Source: Bin5 sp965204525 (lineage in GTDB: Bacteria; Chloroflexota; Anaerolineae; Caldilineales; Caldilineaceae). From it: 64,000 nt of DNA. Numbering within the stretch: position 1 is the first letter of the stretch; the number at the start of each line of letters is the position of its first letter. A model generated the notes under the pieces. It worked only from the letters and a program-made list of their open reading frames with translations. It did no database searches and was not told the DNA's origin. The position numbers and the translations under genes were made by a program. Positions 17,719-25,838 of the stretch are shown here, in pieces. The stretch lies in contig OZ241994.1 of NCBI GenBank assembly GCA_965204525.1, positions 2,480,001 to 2,544,000 of the forward strand, written 5' to 3'.

Positions 17719-18995
17719 GGGCGCAGCGCCCTCGAGTGGGTTCCAAAATCCGCTGGGAGCTATGAGATCCCCCCAATTGGCTGACTAACAGATTCCTTCC
17801 CTGCAACTGCGTGAATCGACAAATTGGTACGACCTTCGCCTCCGGCTACATTCAAGGAGAACCACAGCCATGTTCCCGGACCTGCAACCAGGTGACTACC
17901 AGCCCGCTCTGCCCTCCAATCTGCGTAATGGCATTGGCTTCGTCGGATGCGGTAACATCGTCCTCAGATCACAGATGCCCGCTTACAAGAGGGCGGGCTA
18001 CCGCGTCGTCGCTTGCTGCGACAAAACGGAGGAGAAAGCACGCAGCGTGGCGGCCAATTTCGACAACCCCCTGGTTACAACCGACGTGGAAGAGCTACTT
18101 TTGCATCCTGAGGTGCAGGTCGTTGACCTGGCAGTACACGCTTACCAACGCCTGCCCTTGGTCGAGCAGATCGCGGCCGCAGGCAAGCACATCTTTTCGC
18201 AGAAGCCTTTGGCTCCCAGCTTGCGCGAGGCCGAACGTATTGTTGAGATATGCCGAGACGCCGGGGTGACGCTGATGGTCAATCACCAGGCGCGGTGGGC
18301 GCCCCCCCATCGGGCACTCAGGCTCCTGGTCGAACGGGGCGTGTTAGGACATGTCTACGCCATTACCCACTTCCATCGTGCTTATCAGGATTATGGCTGG
18401 TACGCTGAGCATGAGGACTTTAACATCGTTGATCATGGTATCCACTATGTTGATTTGAGCCGTTACTTCAGCGGTTACACACCGTTGCGGGTAAAGGCGA
18501 CAACCACGATGGTGCCCGGCCAGAATGCGGTCTCCCCGATGATCTATACAATCCTCTTCGAATACGAGCCTTCGTACCAGGTCATGTCGACACTACATTT
18601 CAACAACATCGTTTCAGCGCCCGCTCTCCATGATCATCTGTGGTACTTGGATGGCACGCGCGGGAGCGCGCTGCTCAGCAATCCCATGGGAACGGCCAAG
18701 TTAAGCCTGTCGTTGAAGGATTCCCCGGAACAGGTACAGACTTACGAAGTCGCCGGCACCTGGGGATATGAGGGCTTCGCCGGTTCCATGGGAGAGATGT
18801 TGCTCGCGGTGGAAGAGGGGCGCGAGCCGGAATGTTCAGGCCGCGACAACCTGGAGAGCATACGAATGGCGGTCGCGGCAGTTGAGAGTGCCAGCTCGGG
18901 CGAGAGTGTCGAAGTGAGCCGGTAGGGAGCCCGGTACCGCAGCCAGTATCAAGGCCGACGGGAGCATCATGCCATGCGGATATGCAGTGGCTTTT
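17600..18995 (+). repeat. segmental duplication, left copy
   Basis: From about 17718 to 18995 the DNA aligns with about 27600-28890: the 5' leader, the whole dehydrogenase gene, the short spacer (containing AGCCCGGTACCGC), and the first codons of the isomerase (ATGCGGATAnGCnGTGGCT). The 3' part of the Kelch gene (17440-17650) aligns instead with 28960-29185. The boundaries were found by eye and are approximate. Confidence 0.75.
17870..18925 (+). CDS. Gfo/Idh/MocA-family oxidoreductase, copy A
   Basis: This 351-residue NAD(P)-dependent sugar or inositol dehydrogenase has a Rossmann start, GIGFVGCGNIV, with ADP-binding end VVACCDK. The substrate-side lysine motif is SQKPLAPS (the usual EKP appears as QKP). 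The C-terminal catalytic domain contains DHGIHYVDLSRYF. The length is standard. It is followed 48 bp later by a TIM-barrel isomerase, a common pairing for oxidation and isomerisation of unusual sugars. The copy at 27759 is about 85% identical at the protein level by hand count. Confidence 0.9.
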   Translation: MFPDLQPGDYQPALPSNLRNGIGFVGCGNIVLRSQMPAYKRAGYRVVACCDKTEEKARSVAANFDNPLVTTDVEELLLHPEVQVVDLAVHAYQRLPLVEQIAAAGKHIFSQKPLAPSLREAERIVEICRDAGVTLMVNHQARWAPPHRALRLLVERGVLGHVYAITHFHRAYQDYGWYAEHEDFNIVDHGIHYVDLSRYFSGYTPLRVKATTTMVPGQNAVSPMIYTILFEYEPSYQVMSTLHFNNIVSAPALHDHLWYLDGTRGSALLSNPMGTAKLSLSLKDSPEQVQTYEVAGTWGYEGFAGSMGEMLLAVEEGREPECSGRDNLESIRMAVAAVESASSGESVEVSR

Positions 18996-19798
18996 ATCGC
19001 TGGTCTCAACACTACGGCTGGCACTTTCTGACAGAGCGCATTGACGAGGTTGCAGCTGGCTTAGCCCAGGCAGGCTACGCCTACTTTGAGGGACTTCTCG
19101 ATCCATTAGAGGGAGAAGGGGACTGGGCAAGCCGCTGGCAGAGTGCCTTGGACAGGCATGGGGTGCAGTTGGCGGGGGCATACGTGCATGCGCTGCTGCA
19201 CGATACAAGCGTGCAGGCGCAGTCGATCGAAACAATTGTCGCAAGAGCACAGCTGCTGCGACCCATGGGCGCTGAATTTATCAATGCCAATCCTCAACCC
19301 ATTGGCGCGCGTAAGACCGACGAGATGTTAACAGTCCAGGCCCAGGGTTTCGCTCGGCTGGGCGCTGCGCTGAGGAGAGAAGGTTTGCGTCTCGTCGTGC
19401 ATCATCATTTGCCCGAACTGGCCGAGAACGGTCGTGAGCTGCGCCACCTCCTGGACCATACCGACGCTGGAGACGTGGGTCTGACAGTAGATGCCGACTG
19501 GATGTGCCGAGGCGGCCAGGATGCAAAAGCGTGGATTCGGGAATTCGCGTCCAGGCTTGAAATTGTGGAACTGCGAAGTTCGCATGAGGGCATTTGGGAT
19601 GAAACTTTGGGTGATGGCGATCCCGATTGCCAGGAGTTGGCGCATACGCTGGCCGAGGTGAGTTTTGACGGGTGGCTCATGGTCGAGCTGGCTCGCGAAG
19701 AAGGCACTCCTCACTCTCTTGATCTGGTCCAGGCCCACGCACACAGTCTGGGATACGTGCGCGAAATCTTCGGCGTGCACGGTCAGGATCTTGCCTGA
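18974..19798 (+). CDS. sugar phosphate isomerase/epimerase, TIM barrel
   Basis: This 274-residue xylose-isomerase-like barrel has plausible metal ligands in VVHHHLPE, LTVDADWM, VELRSSHEG and WLMVELAREEG. It shares the cluster with copy A of the Gfo/Idh/MocA dehydrogenase and is probably transcribed with it. The likely role is epimerisation or isomerisation of an oxidised sugar. Only its first codons survive next to copy B (28864). Confidence 0.85.
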   Translation: MRICSGFYRWSQHYGWHFLTERIDEVAAGLAQAGYAYFEGLLDPLEGEGDWASRWQSALDRHGVQLAGAYVHALLHDTSVQAQSIETIVARAQLLRPMGAEFINANPQPIGARKTDEMLTVQAQGFARLGAALRREGLRLVVHHHLPELAENGRELRHLLDHTDAGDVGLTVDADWMCRGGQDAKAWIREFASRLEIVELRSSHEGIWDETLGDGDPDCQELAHTLAEVSFDGWLMVELAREEGTPHSLDLVQAHAHSLGYVREIFGVHGQDLA

Positions 19799-19872
19799 CC
19801 ACATCAACCTCAACAGAGACGCAGACCGTTGTATCTTCTGCGAAACCTGTAAATCCTCTCAGTTGTCCAGAA

Positions 19873-19900
19873 AAAATCAGGTTGCCAACCTCCTGATTTT
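19873..19900 (+). terminator. hairpin terminator candidate after the isomerase gene
   Basis: AAAATCAGG (19873-19881) pairs perfectly with CCTGATTTT (19892-19900), and the 3' arm ends in four T. It lies 75 nt beyond the isomerase stop. It directly precedes a perfect -10 sequence, so it separates the two transcription units. Confidence 0.5.
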
Positions 19901-19913
19901 CCATTATTATAAT
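19882..19913 (+). promoter_or_regulatory. promoter candidate for the family 5 transporter
   Basis: A perfect TATAAT lies at 19908-19913. The best -35 is TTGCCA at 19882-19887, with a long 20-bp spacer, so strength or activator dependence is uncertain. It is 243 bp upstream of the binding-protein start. Confidence 0.4.
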
Positions 19914-20059
19914 GACATATTTATGTCTCCCAGCCGTTGACCAAAGATGAGTCATAGCGAAACCAGACATAGCAGATCTTTTCTTTCCGGCATGAACAGA
20001 TGTGGAAGCCGGTCTGGTGTCTCCGTATCGTGCAAGATTGTCGGGAGGTTGATTTACAA

Positions 20060-20069
20060 AAGGAGGTGA
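20060..20069 (+). other. orphan perfect Shine-Dalgarno sequence in a leader
   Basis: AAGGAGGTGA is fully complementary to the usual 3' end of 16S rRNA. No ATG, GTG or TTG lies 5-13 nt after it. A GTG overlaps its own end and opens 25 codons, stopping at 20141-20143 just before the ribosome site of the binding-protein gene. Confidence 0.5.
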
Positions 20070-20155
20070 CACCCAGTCAAGACCAAGGAGTACTCGGTAC
20101 CAAACGTTTGTCGGGCCTATCACTCTCTATCTGTTTACAGTAAGGAGATCAGGAA

Positions 20156-21850
20156 ATGAACCCGTTTCGTGTACGAATTGGCTACCGTCGTTCTCTGATT
20201 TTTGTGGCTGCATTGAGCATTGCAGCCCTGATGGTCGCAGCTTGCGTACCCGTGGCTGCGCCCGCCGCCGACGCCCCGGCGGAAGCAGCTGCCGAAGCCG
20301 ATGAGGGCGGCACCCTAACGATTGGCTCCGTGCAGGGCAGCGCCGCCATCCCCACCTTCCTTCCATGGAAAGCGCATAGCAGTGCCCAGTCGTTCCACTG
20401 GAACCTCTTCATGAACTCACTGGTCATGCAGGAGCACAGTACGCTCAAGTGGGTTCCGGATCTGGCCGAGAGCTATGAGATCAGCCCCGACGGGCTGACT
20501 TACACGTTCCACCTGCGCGAAGGTGTGACGTGGCATGACGGCATGCCATTTACCGCCAACGACGTCTCTTTCTCCTTCCACGCGGCCCTACTGCCGGAAG
20601 GCGGGTCGACGGCGTCGGGAGGCTTGAAGGATGCGATCGTAGGCGCAATTGACTATCAGGAAGGCAACGCCGAGACTGCGGAGGGGATCCAAGTCCTTGA
20701 CGATTACACCATCCAGTTTCAGTTGACCCAACCGCAGGTGACGATCATCGAGCGGTTCGCTATGCGAATTGCCCCGGCCCACGTGTTCGAGGGGCTTGAG
20801 CCGGAGGACTGGCTGCAGACCGAGTTCGCAACGGAACTGCCATTTGGCACCGGGCCCTTTGTGTTCAAGGAGTATATCCCCGATCAGCACACGATATTCG
20901 AGCGCAACGAGAATTACTTCAAGGGTGCGCCTCTGCTCAAGAACGCCGTAATTCGATTCTACGGTGACAACAGCGTAATGATCATCGCCCTGGAGAAGGG
21001 TGAGATAAACATGGTCGGATTCCTGAACCCGAGCGCTGACGAGTTCGATAAAGTCACGAACCTTCCCGGCATCGCCTGGGAATATCAGGACAAGTTCCCG
21101 GCATACTTCTTCTCCATCACCTTCCAGGACGAGGCTTTAGCGGACAAGCGGTTCCGCCAGGCGTTCCTGTACTCGATCGACCGTGAGGAGATTGCCACCC
21201 AACTCTGGGGCAACGCGGACTTGACGAAAGTGCAGCCGGTGTCACAGTGGGCACCTCCTCCGGGGGTTACGCTCGACATCGAGGAGTACGCCTACAACCC
21301 CGAAAAGTCCACGGCCCTGCTGGAGGATATGGGCTGGGACTTTGACCGCGTCGTCGAAATCGTCTGGTTTGGCACGGATATGCCCGATCAGCTGCCGATC
21401 CTCCAGCAGTTCATTGAGGGCGTAGGAATCCAGACCAAGCTGGTACAGACTGACGGGGCCAGGGGTCTGGAGGTCTTCTACGAGACCGGCGACTATGAGA
21501 TCAGCTGGGTGGGAGGCTGGGGACGCTCCTACTATCCTGATACGACGGTTGTCGGGTGTGACCGCGTCTATCCCAACGGTTACAACTCGAGCCGCTACTG
21601 TAACGAGGAGCTGGACGCACTGTACAATCAGGCCCTGGCTACGGTAGACGACGACGAGCGCAACGAGTTGTACACGCGTGCCACCGCCATCTGGAATGAT
21701 GAGCTTCCGTGGATACCGCTCTATGCGCCCCAGTCGCTGTTGCTGATACACGAGAATGTCAAGGGTTGGCGGGACAGCCTCATCGGGCCTGAAGGATCTG
21801 CCACGATCGGCGCTGTCACCGACCTTGAGAAGTGGTACATCGAGGAGTAG
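20156..21850 (+). CDS. family 5 solute-binding lipoprotein (oligopeptide/oligosaccharide type)
   Basis: This 564-residue binding protein of the DppA/OppA family has a signal peptide with lipobox VAAC near residue 29. Family patterns are present: LAESYEISPDGLTYTFHLRE, GVTWHDGMPFTANDVSFSF, GTGPFVFKEYIPD, FRQAFLYSIDREEI, and C-terminal YTRATAIWNDELPWIPLY. Family 5 proteins carry peptides, but in Chloroflexota and Thermotogae many carry oligosaccharides. The enzymes around it favour sugar. The ribosome site AAGGAGATC is well placed. The two permeases follow, but no DppD/F ATPases. Confidence 0.93.
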   Translation: MNPFRVRIGYRRSLIFVAALSIAALMVAACVPVAAPAADAPAEAAAEADEGGTLTIGSVQGSAAIPTFLPWKAHSSAQSFHWNLFMNSLVMQEHSTLKWVPDLAESYEISPDGLTYTFHLREGVTWHDGMPFTANDVSFSFHAALLPEGGSTASGGLKDAIVGAIDYQEGNAETAEGIQVLDDYTIQFQLTQPQVTIIERFAMRIAPAHVFEGLEPEDWLQTEFATELPFGTGPFVFKEYIPDQHTIFERNENYFKGAPLLKNAVIRFYGDNSVMIIALEKGEINMVGFLNPSADEFDKVTNLPGIAWEYQDKFPAYFFSITFQDEALADKRFRQAFLYSIDREEIATQLWGNADLTKVQPVSQWAPPPGVTLDIEEYAYNPEKSTALLEDMGWDFDRVVEIVWFGTDMPDQLPILQQFIEGVGIQTKLVQTDGARGLEVFYETGDYEISWVGGWGRSYYPDTTVVGCDRVYPNGYNSSRYCNEELDALYNQALATVDDDERNELYTRATAIWNDELPWIPLYAPQSLLLIHENVKGWRDSLIGPEGSATIGAVTDLEKWYIEE

Positions 21851-21947
21851 CTGCATTGTAGTGCTGCAATGAAGCAGATCGGGTCCGCCTGACGTTTTGG
21901 GGTAAGGACTTCGATGTTGGGCCAACTCTCCTTTGGGGAGCATCAGC

Positions 21948-21975
21948 GGTGGGGTCGGCGCAAACCGACCCCACC
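21948..21975 (+). promoter_or_regulatory. intercistronic hairpin between family 5 binding-protein and permease genes
   Basis: GGTGGGGTCGG (21948-21958) pairs perfectly with CCGACCCCACC (21965-21975) around a 6-nt loop. It is 97 nt after the binding-protein stop and 48 nt before the TTG start of the permease. No T tract follows. It is the fifth such hairpin at a binding-protein/permease junction in this window. Confidence 0.7.
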
Positions 21976-22023
21976 CTCTCCCTTCCGCCCTTCGAACCCT
22001 GATTGAACCGAGGGAGTTAGACC

Positions 22024-22983
22024 TTGGGACGCTACATCATACGGCGTATTCTGATCTCGTTCCCGGTATTGTTGGGCATCACAGTCGTTACGTTCACTTT
22101 CGCCAACCTGGCCCCGGGCGATCCGGTCACGGCCATGATTGACCCTATGAGCGGGATAGAGCCAGGCGAGGTTGAGAAACTCAAAGAGGCGCTGGGCATC
22201 AACAGGCCGATTCCGGTGCGGTATTTCATCTGGCTGAAGGAGGTACTGCGAGGCAACCTGGGCTACTCCTACGTCACCCACAGGCCGGTGGCGACCATGA
22301 TCGCCGAACGGTTGCCGCAGACCTTGCAACTGATGCTCACTGCTCTGGCTATCAGTATCGTTCTGGGCGTTTCGCTGGGCATCTACGCGGCCTTCAATCA
22401 GTATTCAGTCCTGGACAATGTATTCACTTTATTGGTGTTCATTGGCATATCGGTGCCGGCATTCTTCTTTGCCTTGCTGGCGATATACATGTTCTCATTC
22501 AGGATACCTCTCTTTCCAACCTCAGGCATAAAGGAACCACTGAGTACTCTCCCACCGATCATTGACCGTCTCCATCACCTGGTGTTGCCGGCCACTGTAT
22601 TGGGGATTGAAGGTGTTGCCGGCTACTTGCGCTACACACGCTCGAGCGTCCTGGAGGTGATGCGCCAGGATTACGTAACGACTGCGCGGGCTAAAGGGCT
22701 GCGCGAGCGGGCTGTCCGCGTTGGTCACGTCCTGCGCAATGCGCTGCTGCCGCTGGTGACGATTGTGGGTTTGAGTCTGCCAGGCTTGATTGGCGGCGCG
22801 CTGTTCATAGAAGTCCTCTTTTCCTGGCCCGGCATGGCGCGCATGGCGATCGAGCACACGCTGGGGCGGGATTACCCCGTGATCATGGGCATCGGTCTTG
22901 TTTCTGCGACCATGGTTCTGCTCAGCAATCTGGTCGCGGACATAGTTTATACAGTCGTGGACCCCAGAATCCGTTATGAGTAG
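22024..22983 (+). CDS. ABC permease, DppB/OppB type
   Basis: It starts at TTG 22024, with an upstream GAGGGAG ribosome site. The 319-residue product begins with the family pattern YIIRRILISFPVLLGI and has six membrane segments. The coupling loop is DYVTTARAKGLRERAVRVGH and the C-terminus ends in VDIVYTVVDPRIRYE, both typical of DppB. It pairs with the DppC-type permease 66 bp downstream. Confidence 0.93.
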   Translation: MGRYIIRRILISFPVLLGITVVTFTFANLAPGDPVTAMIDPMSGIEPGEVEKLKEALGINRPIPVRYFIWLKEVLRGNLGYSYVTHRPVATMIAERLPQTLQLMLTALAISIVLGVSLGIYAAFNQYSVLDNVFTLLVFIGISVPAFFFALLAIYMFSFRIPLFPTSGIKEPLSTLPPIIDRLHHLVLPATVLGIEGVAGYLRYTRSSVLEVMRQDYVTTARAKGLRERAVRVGHVLRNALLPLVTIVGLSLPGLIGGALFIEVLFSWPGMARMAIEHTLGRDYPVIMGIGLVSATMVLLSNLVADIVYTVVDPRIRYE

Positions 22984-23049
22984 TGCGGTTCTGGCTGTAC
23001 CTGGGGCAGAGCATCCGGGCATGAACCTCTTTCCCGGATAGAGGAAGAA

Positions 23050-23985
23050 ATGGAAGGCGAAGAGAAAGGCAGAGCACGGCAGTTGTCACTAGTCAATGAA
23101 GACCTGCAACATATGGTGCGCGGGCAGGCGGTCGTCGGTCTGCGCGAGCTGATCTGGCGCCGCTTTAGCCGACACAAACTGGCGCTGGTATCGATTGCCA
23201 TTATGATTGTGCTGGCATTTGCCGCTATTTTCGCTCCTCTGCTCAGCAGCCCCAATGATCCCTACACGGCCGACCTGCAAAACCTGCGGGCGCCACCCAG
23301 TCCAGAGCATATCCTGGGGACAGACCGTTCCGGTCGAGACATGCTGGCCCGCATTCTGCACGGGGGCCGCGTTTCGCTTTCGGTGGGACTGATAGCGACG
23401 TCTATTTATATTTCAATTGGCACCATCCTGGGCGGAGTGAGCGGCTACCGCGGCGGGGTGACTGATTTCGTCATCATGCGAATTACCGACATCGTGATGT
23501 GCTTCCCCAGTCTGCTCATCATCCTGACGCTGGTAGCGGTCATTGGCCCCAGCATCTTCAATATCATGATTATTCTCGGCTTCCTTGGGTGGCCGAGCAT
23601 CGCGCGTTTGGTGCGCGGCGAGTTCCTGTCTCTCAGCGAGCGTGATTTCGTGATGGCGGCGCGCTGTTTGGGGGCGACGGAGACCGGTATCATTTTTCGG
23701 CACATTTTGCCGAACGTGGTCGGCCCGCTTGTGGTGGCGGCCACCTTCGGCATCGCCGGGGCTATCATGGCTGAGGCGGGGCTGAGTTTTCTGGGTCTGG
23801 GTGTACAGGCGCCGCGGCCGAGCTGGGGCCAGATGTTGAGTGCGGCGACGTCGCTCACGACGCTTGAGAGAAGGCCGTGGATATGGATGCCGCCGGGCGC
23901 GATGATCGCCATCACTGTGCTGTCCATCAATTTCATCGGCGACGGACTGCGCGACGCTCTCGACCCGCGCACGATGCTGGATTAA
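23050..23985 (+). CDS. ABC permease, DppC/OppC type
   Basis: This 311-residue permease has a cytoplasmic N-terminal tail (1-45), then a first membrane segment at LALVSIAIMIVLAFAAIFAP. The DppC hallmarks are HILGTDRSGRDMLARILHGG, coupling loop DFVMAARCLGATETGIIFRH, and C-terminal GDGLRDALDPR. The next genes encode the two unclassified paralogues, not the expected DppD and DppF ATPases, so the ATPases must be encoded elsewhere. Confidence 0.93.
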   Translation: MEGEEKGRARQLSLVNEDLQHMVRGQAVVGLRELIWRRFSRHKLALVSIAIMIVLAFAAIFAPLLSSPNDPYTADLQNLRAPPSPEHILGTDRSGRDMLARILHGGRVSLSVGLIATSIYISIGTILGGVSGYRGGVTDFVIMRITDIVMCFPSLLIILTLVAVIGPSIFNIMIILGFLGWPSIARLVRGEFLSLSERDFVMAARCLGATETGIIFRHILPNVVGPLVVAATFGIAGAIMAEAGLSFLGLGVQAPRPSWGQMLSAATSLTTLERRPWIWMPPGAMIAITVLSINFIGDGLRDALDPRTMLD

Positions 23986-24130
23986 GAGAGTGTGAATTGG
24001 TCGAGACCACCCATAGAGTCGGACAGGTGCACCGCTGAGGGCTGACGAGACACGGATTTTCATTCACAACAGCATCCTTGTTGCCACATCGAATTGTCAT
24101 AAGACGGGCGTTCCTTACGGAGGGGAAAAC

Positions 24131-25816
24131 ATGGCAGAGGCCATTTACCTGACCGACATGTCGGAATGTCTGCCACAGGACGCACTGTCATCCGGGCCGG
24201 AGAGGCATAAGTGGCAGGTGGTGGAATACACAGCGGAGGAAGGCCTGGCCGGCAACATGGCATTTGCGCACGCGCTCTACGGGACGCCGGCCATCACCTT
24301 GCCGCTAAACGTGGAGGGCTGGCATGCGATCAGCATCGGCTTCTGGCCCGGGGTGGAGCAGGAACACACAAGCCTGGTCAAGTACAGGCTATCCGGTGAG
24401 GATGTGTACACCGTAGTGGAGCACTATGTACAGAGCCCGTCGCTACCGGGGTGTTTCTGGGATAAGACGGAGCTTGTCGAGACGTTTCCCCGCTTTGCCG
24501 ACCTGACAGGTCAGGACCTGGTCTTCAGCAAGCAGAATACCGCTCACCCTCCGACCCTGGCGTGTGTTGCCTACGTCAAGCTGGCGCCGCTTTCGCAGAC
24601 GGAAGTGGAGGCCATCCAGCGCGACAGGGAGCAGAGAGAGACGCGCAGGGTCGTTGGAATGATTGATGGTGAAGGGCTGTTTCACCAGATGTGTCCGACG
24701 ACGAAAGAGGAACTGCAGGAGCAGATCGAGCCATTTCGGTACGCGGATGTGGGTAAGGTGCTGTGGGGCGTAAACTTGAGCGATTTGACCTATTATCACT
24801 CCAAGGTTGGACGTTTCTATGGAAGTGAGGATGGGGTGTGTCCTGTATTGCGGCACGAACACGCGCTCAAGAGTCACAAGGCGCTGGCGGATGAGGGCAT
24901 TGTCCCGTTCGCGGCGGCGATGGAGTACGCGCATGAGCTGGGACTGGAGTTTCACACGTATTACCGGCTGAGCATCGTAGATAAGGCCCAACCCTACTTT
25001 TTCTTCTCGACAGAGACCAGTTTTCTCCGAGACAATCCGGATTGCCGAATTGTGGCCAAGGACGGTTCGCCGCTGATGAAGGCCAGCTATGCTTTCCCGA
25101 AGGTGCGGGATTTCATGGTCTCTCTGATGGAGGAGGCGATGGAATACGACATTGACGGGGTACATCTCTGCTTCACGCGGGGGCCGGAGTATATCGGCTA
25201 CGAGCAGCCGGTGCTGGACGAGTTCAGACGGCTATATGGACTCGACGCGCGGGAGGTGGCTGAGGACGATGAGCGGCTGTACGCCGTCAAAGCGAGCTTT
25301 TTGACGGAATTTCTGCGGACTGTACGGAAGACGGCGGACCGGCACGGGGAAAAGAGAGGGCGCAAGATGCAGGTGTCGGCGATATTTGAAGGCGGCAAGG
25401 AGGACATGCGCTATTTTGCTTACGATGCCTACACATGGGTGGAGGAAAAACTGGTTGACTTCATCATTACGAATCCTCCCTCCGACCTGGTCAGACTGGC
25501 CAAAGAGAACGGATGCCAAGTGTACATGGTGTCTACAAAGGAAGACAAAGTGCTGACGATGAAGCATGCTTATGCCGGGGGCATGGACGGGATGGCCATT
25601 TGGGACATCAACACAACGCGTCCCGAAACGTGGGCCATAGAGAGCCGGTTGGGTCACCGCGACGAAGTGATCGATCTGCCGAAAGCGGAACGGTATCCGA
25701 AGATGGACCGGGTTAAGTTGATCACGATACGGGGTCGGGATTTCTCGCAGACTGTTGACAAAAACGTTCCCTCAGGATGGCCGCCGGAGTTGCTTGTCAT
25801 CTACACCGGGGGATAG
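24131..25816 (+). CDS. unclassified protein with glycosidase-like C-terminal half, paralogue A
   Basis: I do not recognise a named family. The 561-residue product has an N-terminal beta-rich domain (about 1-170; EGWHAISIGFW and ADLTGQDLVF are shared with its neighbour). A helical linker rich in Glu/Arg follows. The C-terminal half (about 240-560) resembles TIM-barrel glycoside-hydrolase-like proteins: YAHELGLEFHTYYR, ASYAFPKVRDFMVSLMEE, DGVHLCFTRGPEYIGYEQPV, LVDFIITNPP, GMDGMAIWDINTTRPE. No signal peptide is present. It follows the DppC-type permease and precedes its paralogue by 22 bp, so it probably processes the imported ligand. Confidence 0.75.
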   Translation: MAEAIYLTDMSECLPQDALSSGPERHKWQVVEYTAEEGLAGNMAFAHALYGTPAITLPLNVEGWHAISIGFWPGVEQEHTSLVKYRLSGEDVYTVVEHYVQSPSLPGCFWDKTELVETFPRFADLTGQDLVFSKQNTAHPPTLACVAYVKLAPLSQTEVEAIQRDREQRETRRVVGMIDGEGLFHQMCPTTKEELQEQIEPFRYADVGKVLWGVNLSDLTYYHSKVGRFYGSEDGVCPVLRHEHALKSHKALADEGIVPFAAAMEYAHELGLEFHTYYRLSIVDKAQPYFFFSTETSFLRDNPDCRIVAKDGSPLMKASYAFPKVRDFMVSLMEEAMEYDIDGVHLCFTRGPEYIGYEQPVLDEFRRLYGLDAREVAEDDERLYAVKASFLTEFLRTVRKTADRHGEKRGRKMQVSAIFEGGKEDMRYFAYDAYTWVEEKLVDFIITNPPSDLVRLAKENGCQVYMVSTKEDKVLTMKHAYAGGMDGMAIWDINTTRPETWAIESRLGHRDEVIDLPKAERYPKMDRVKLITIRGRDFSQTVDKNVPSGWPPELLVIYTGG

Positions 25817-25838
25817 GAGAGCAAGGAGGAGGGTTCGC

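Larger units (their letters stand above)
19799..20155. other. leader and promoter region of the family 5 transporter
   Basis: These 357 bp contain a hairpin (19873-19900), a perfect TATAAT (19908-19913) and an orphan strong ribosome-binding sequence (20060-20069). No gene is apparent apart from a possible 25-codon GTG frame (20066-20143) that overlaps that site. Confidence 0.6.
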
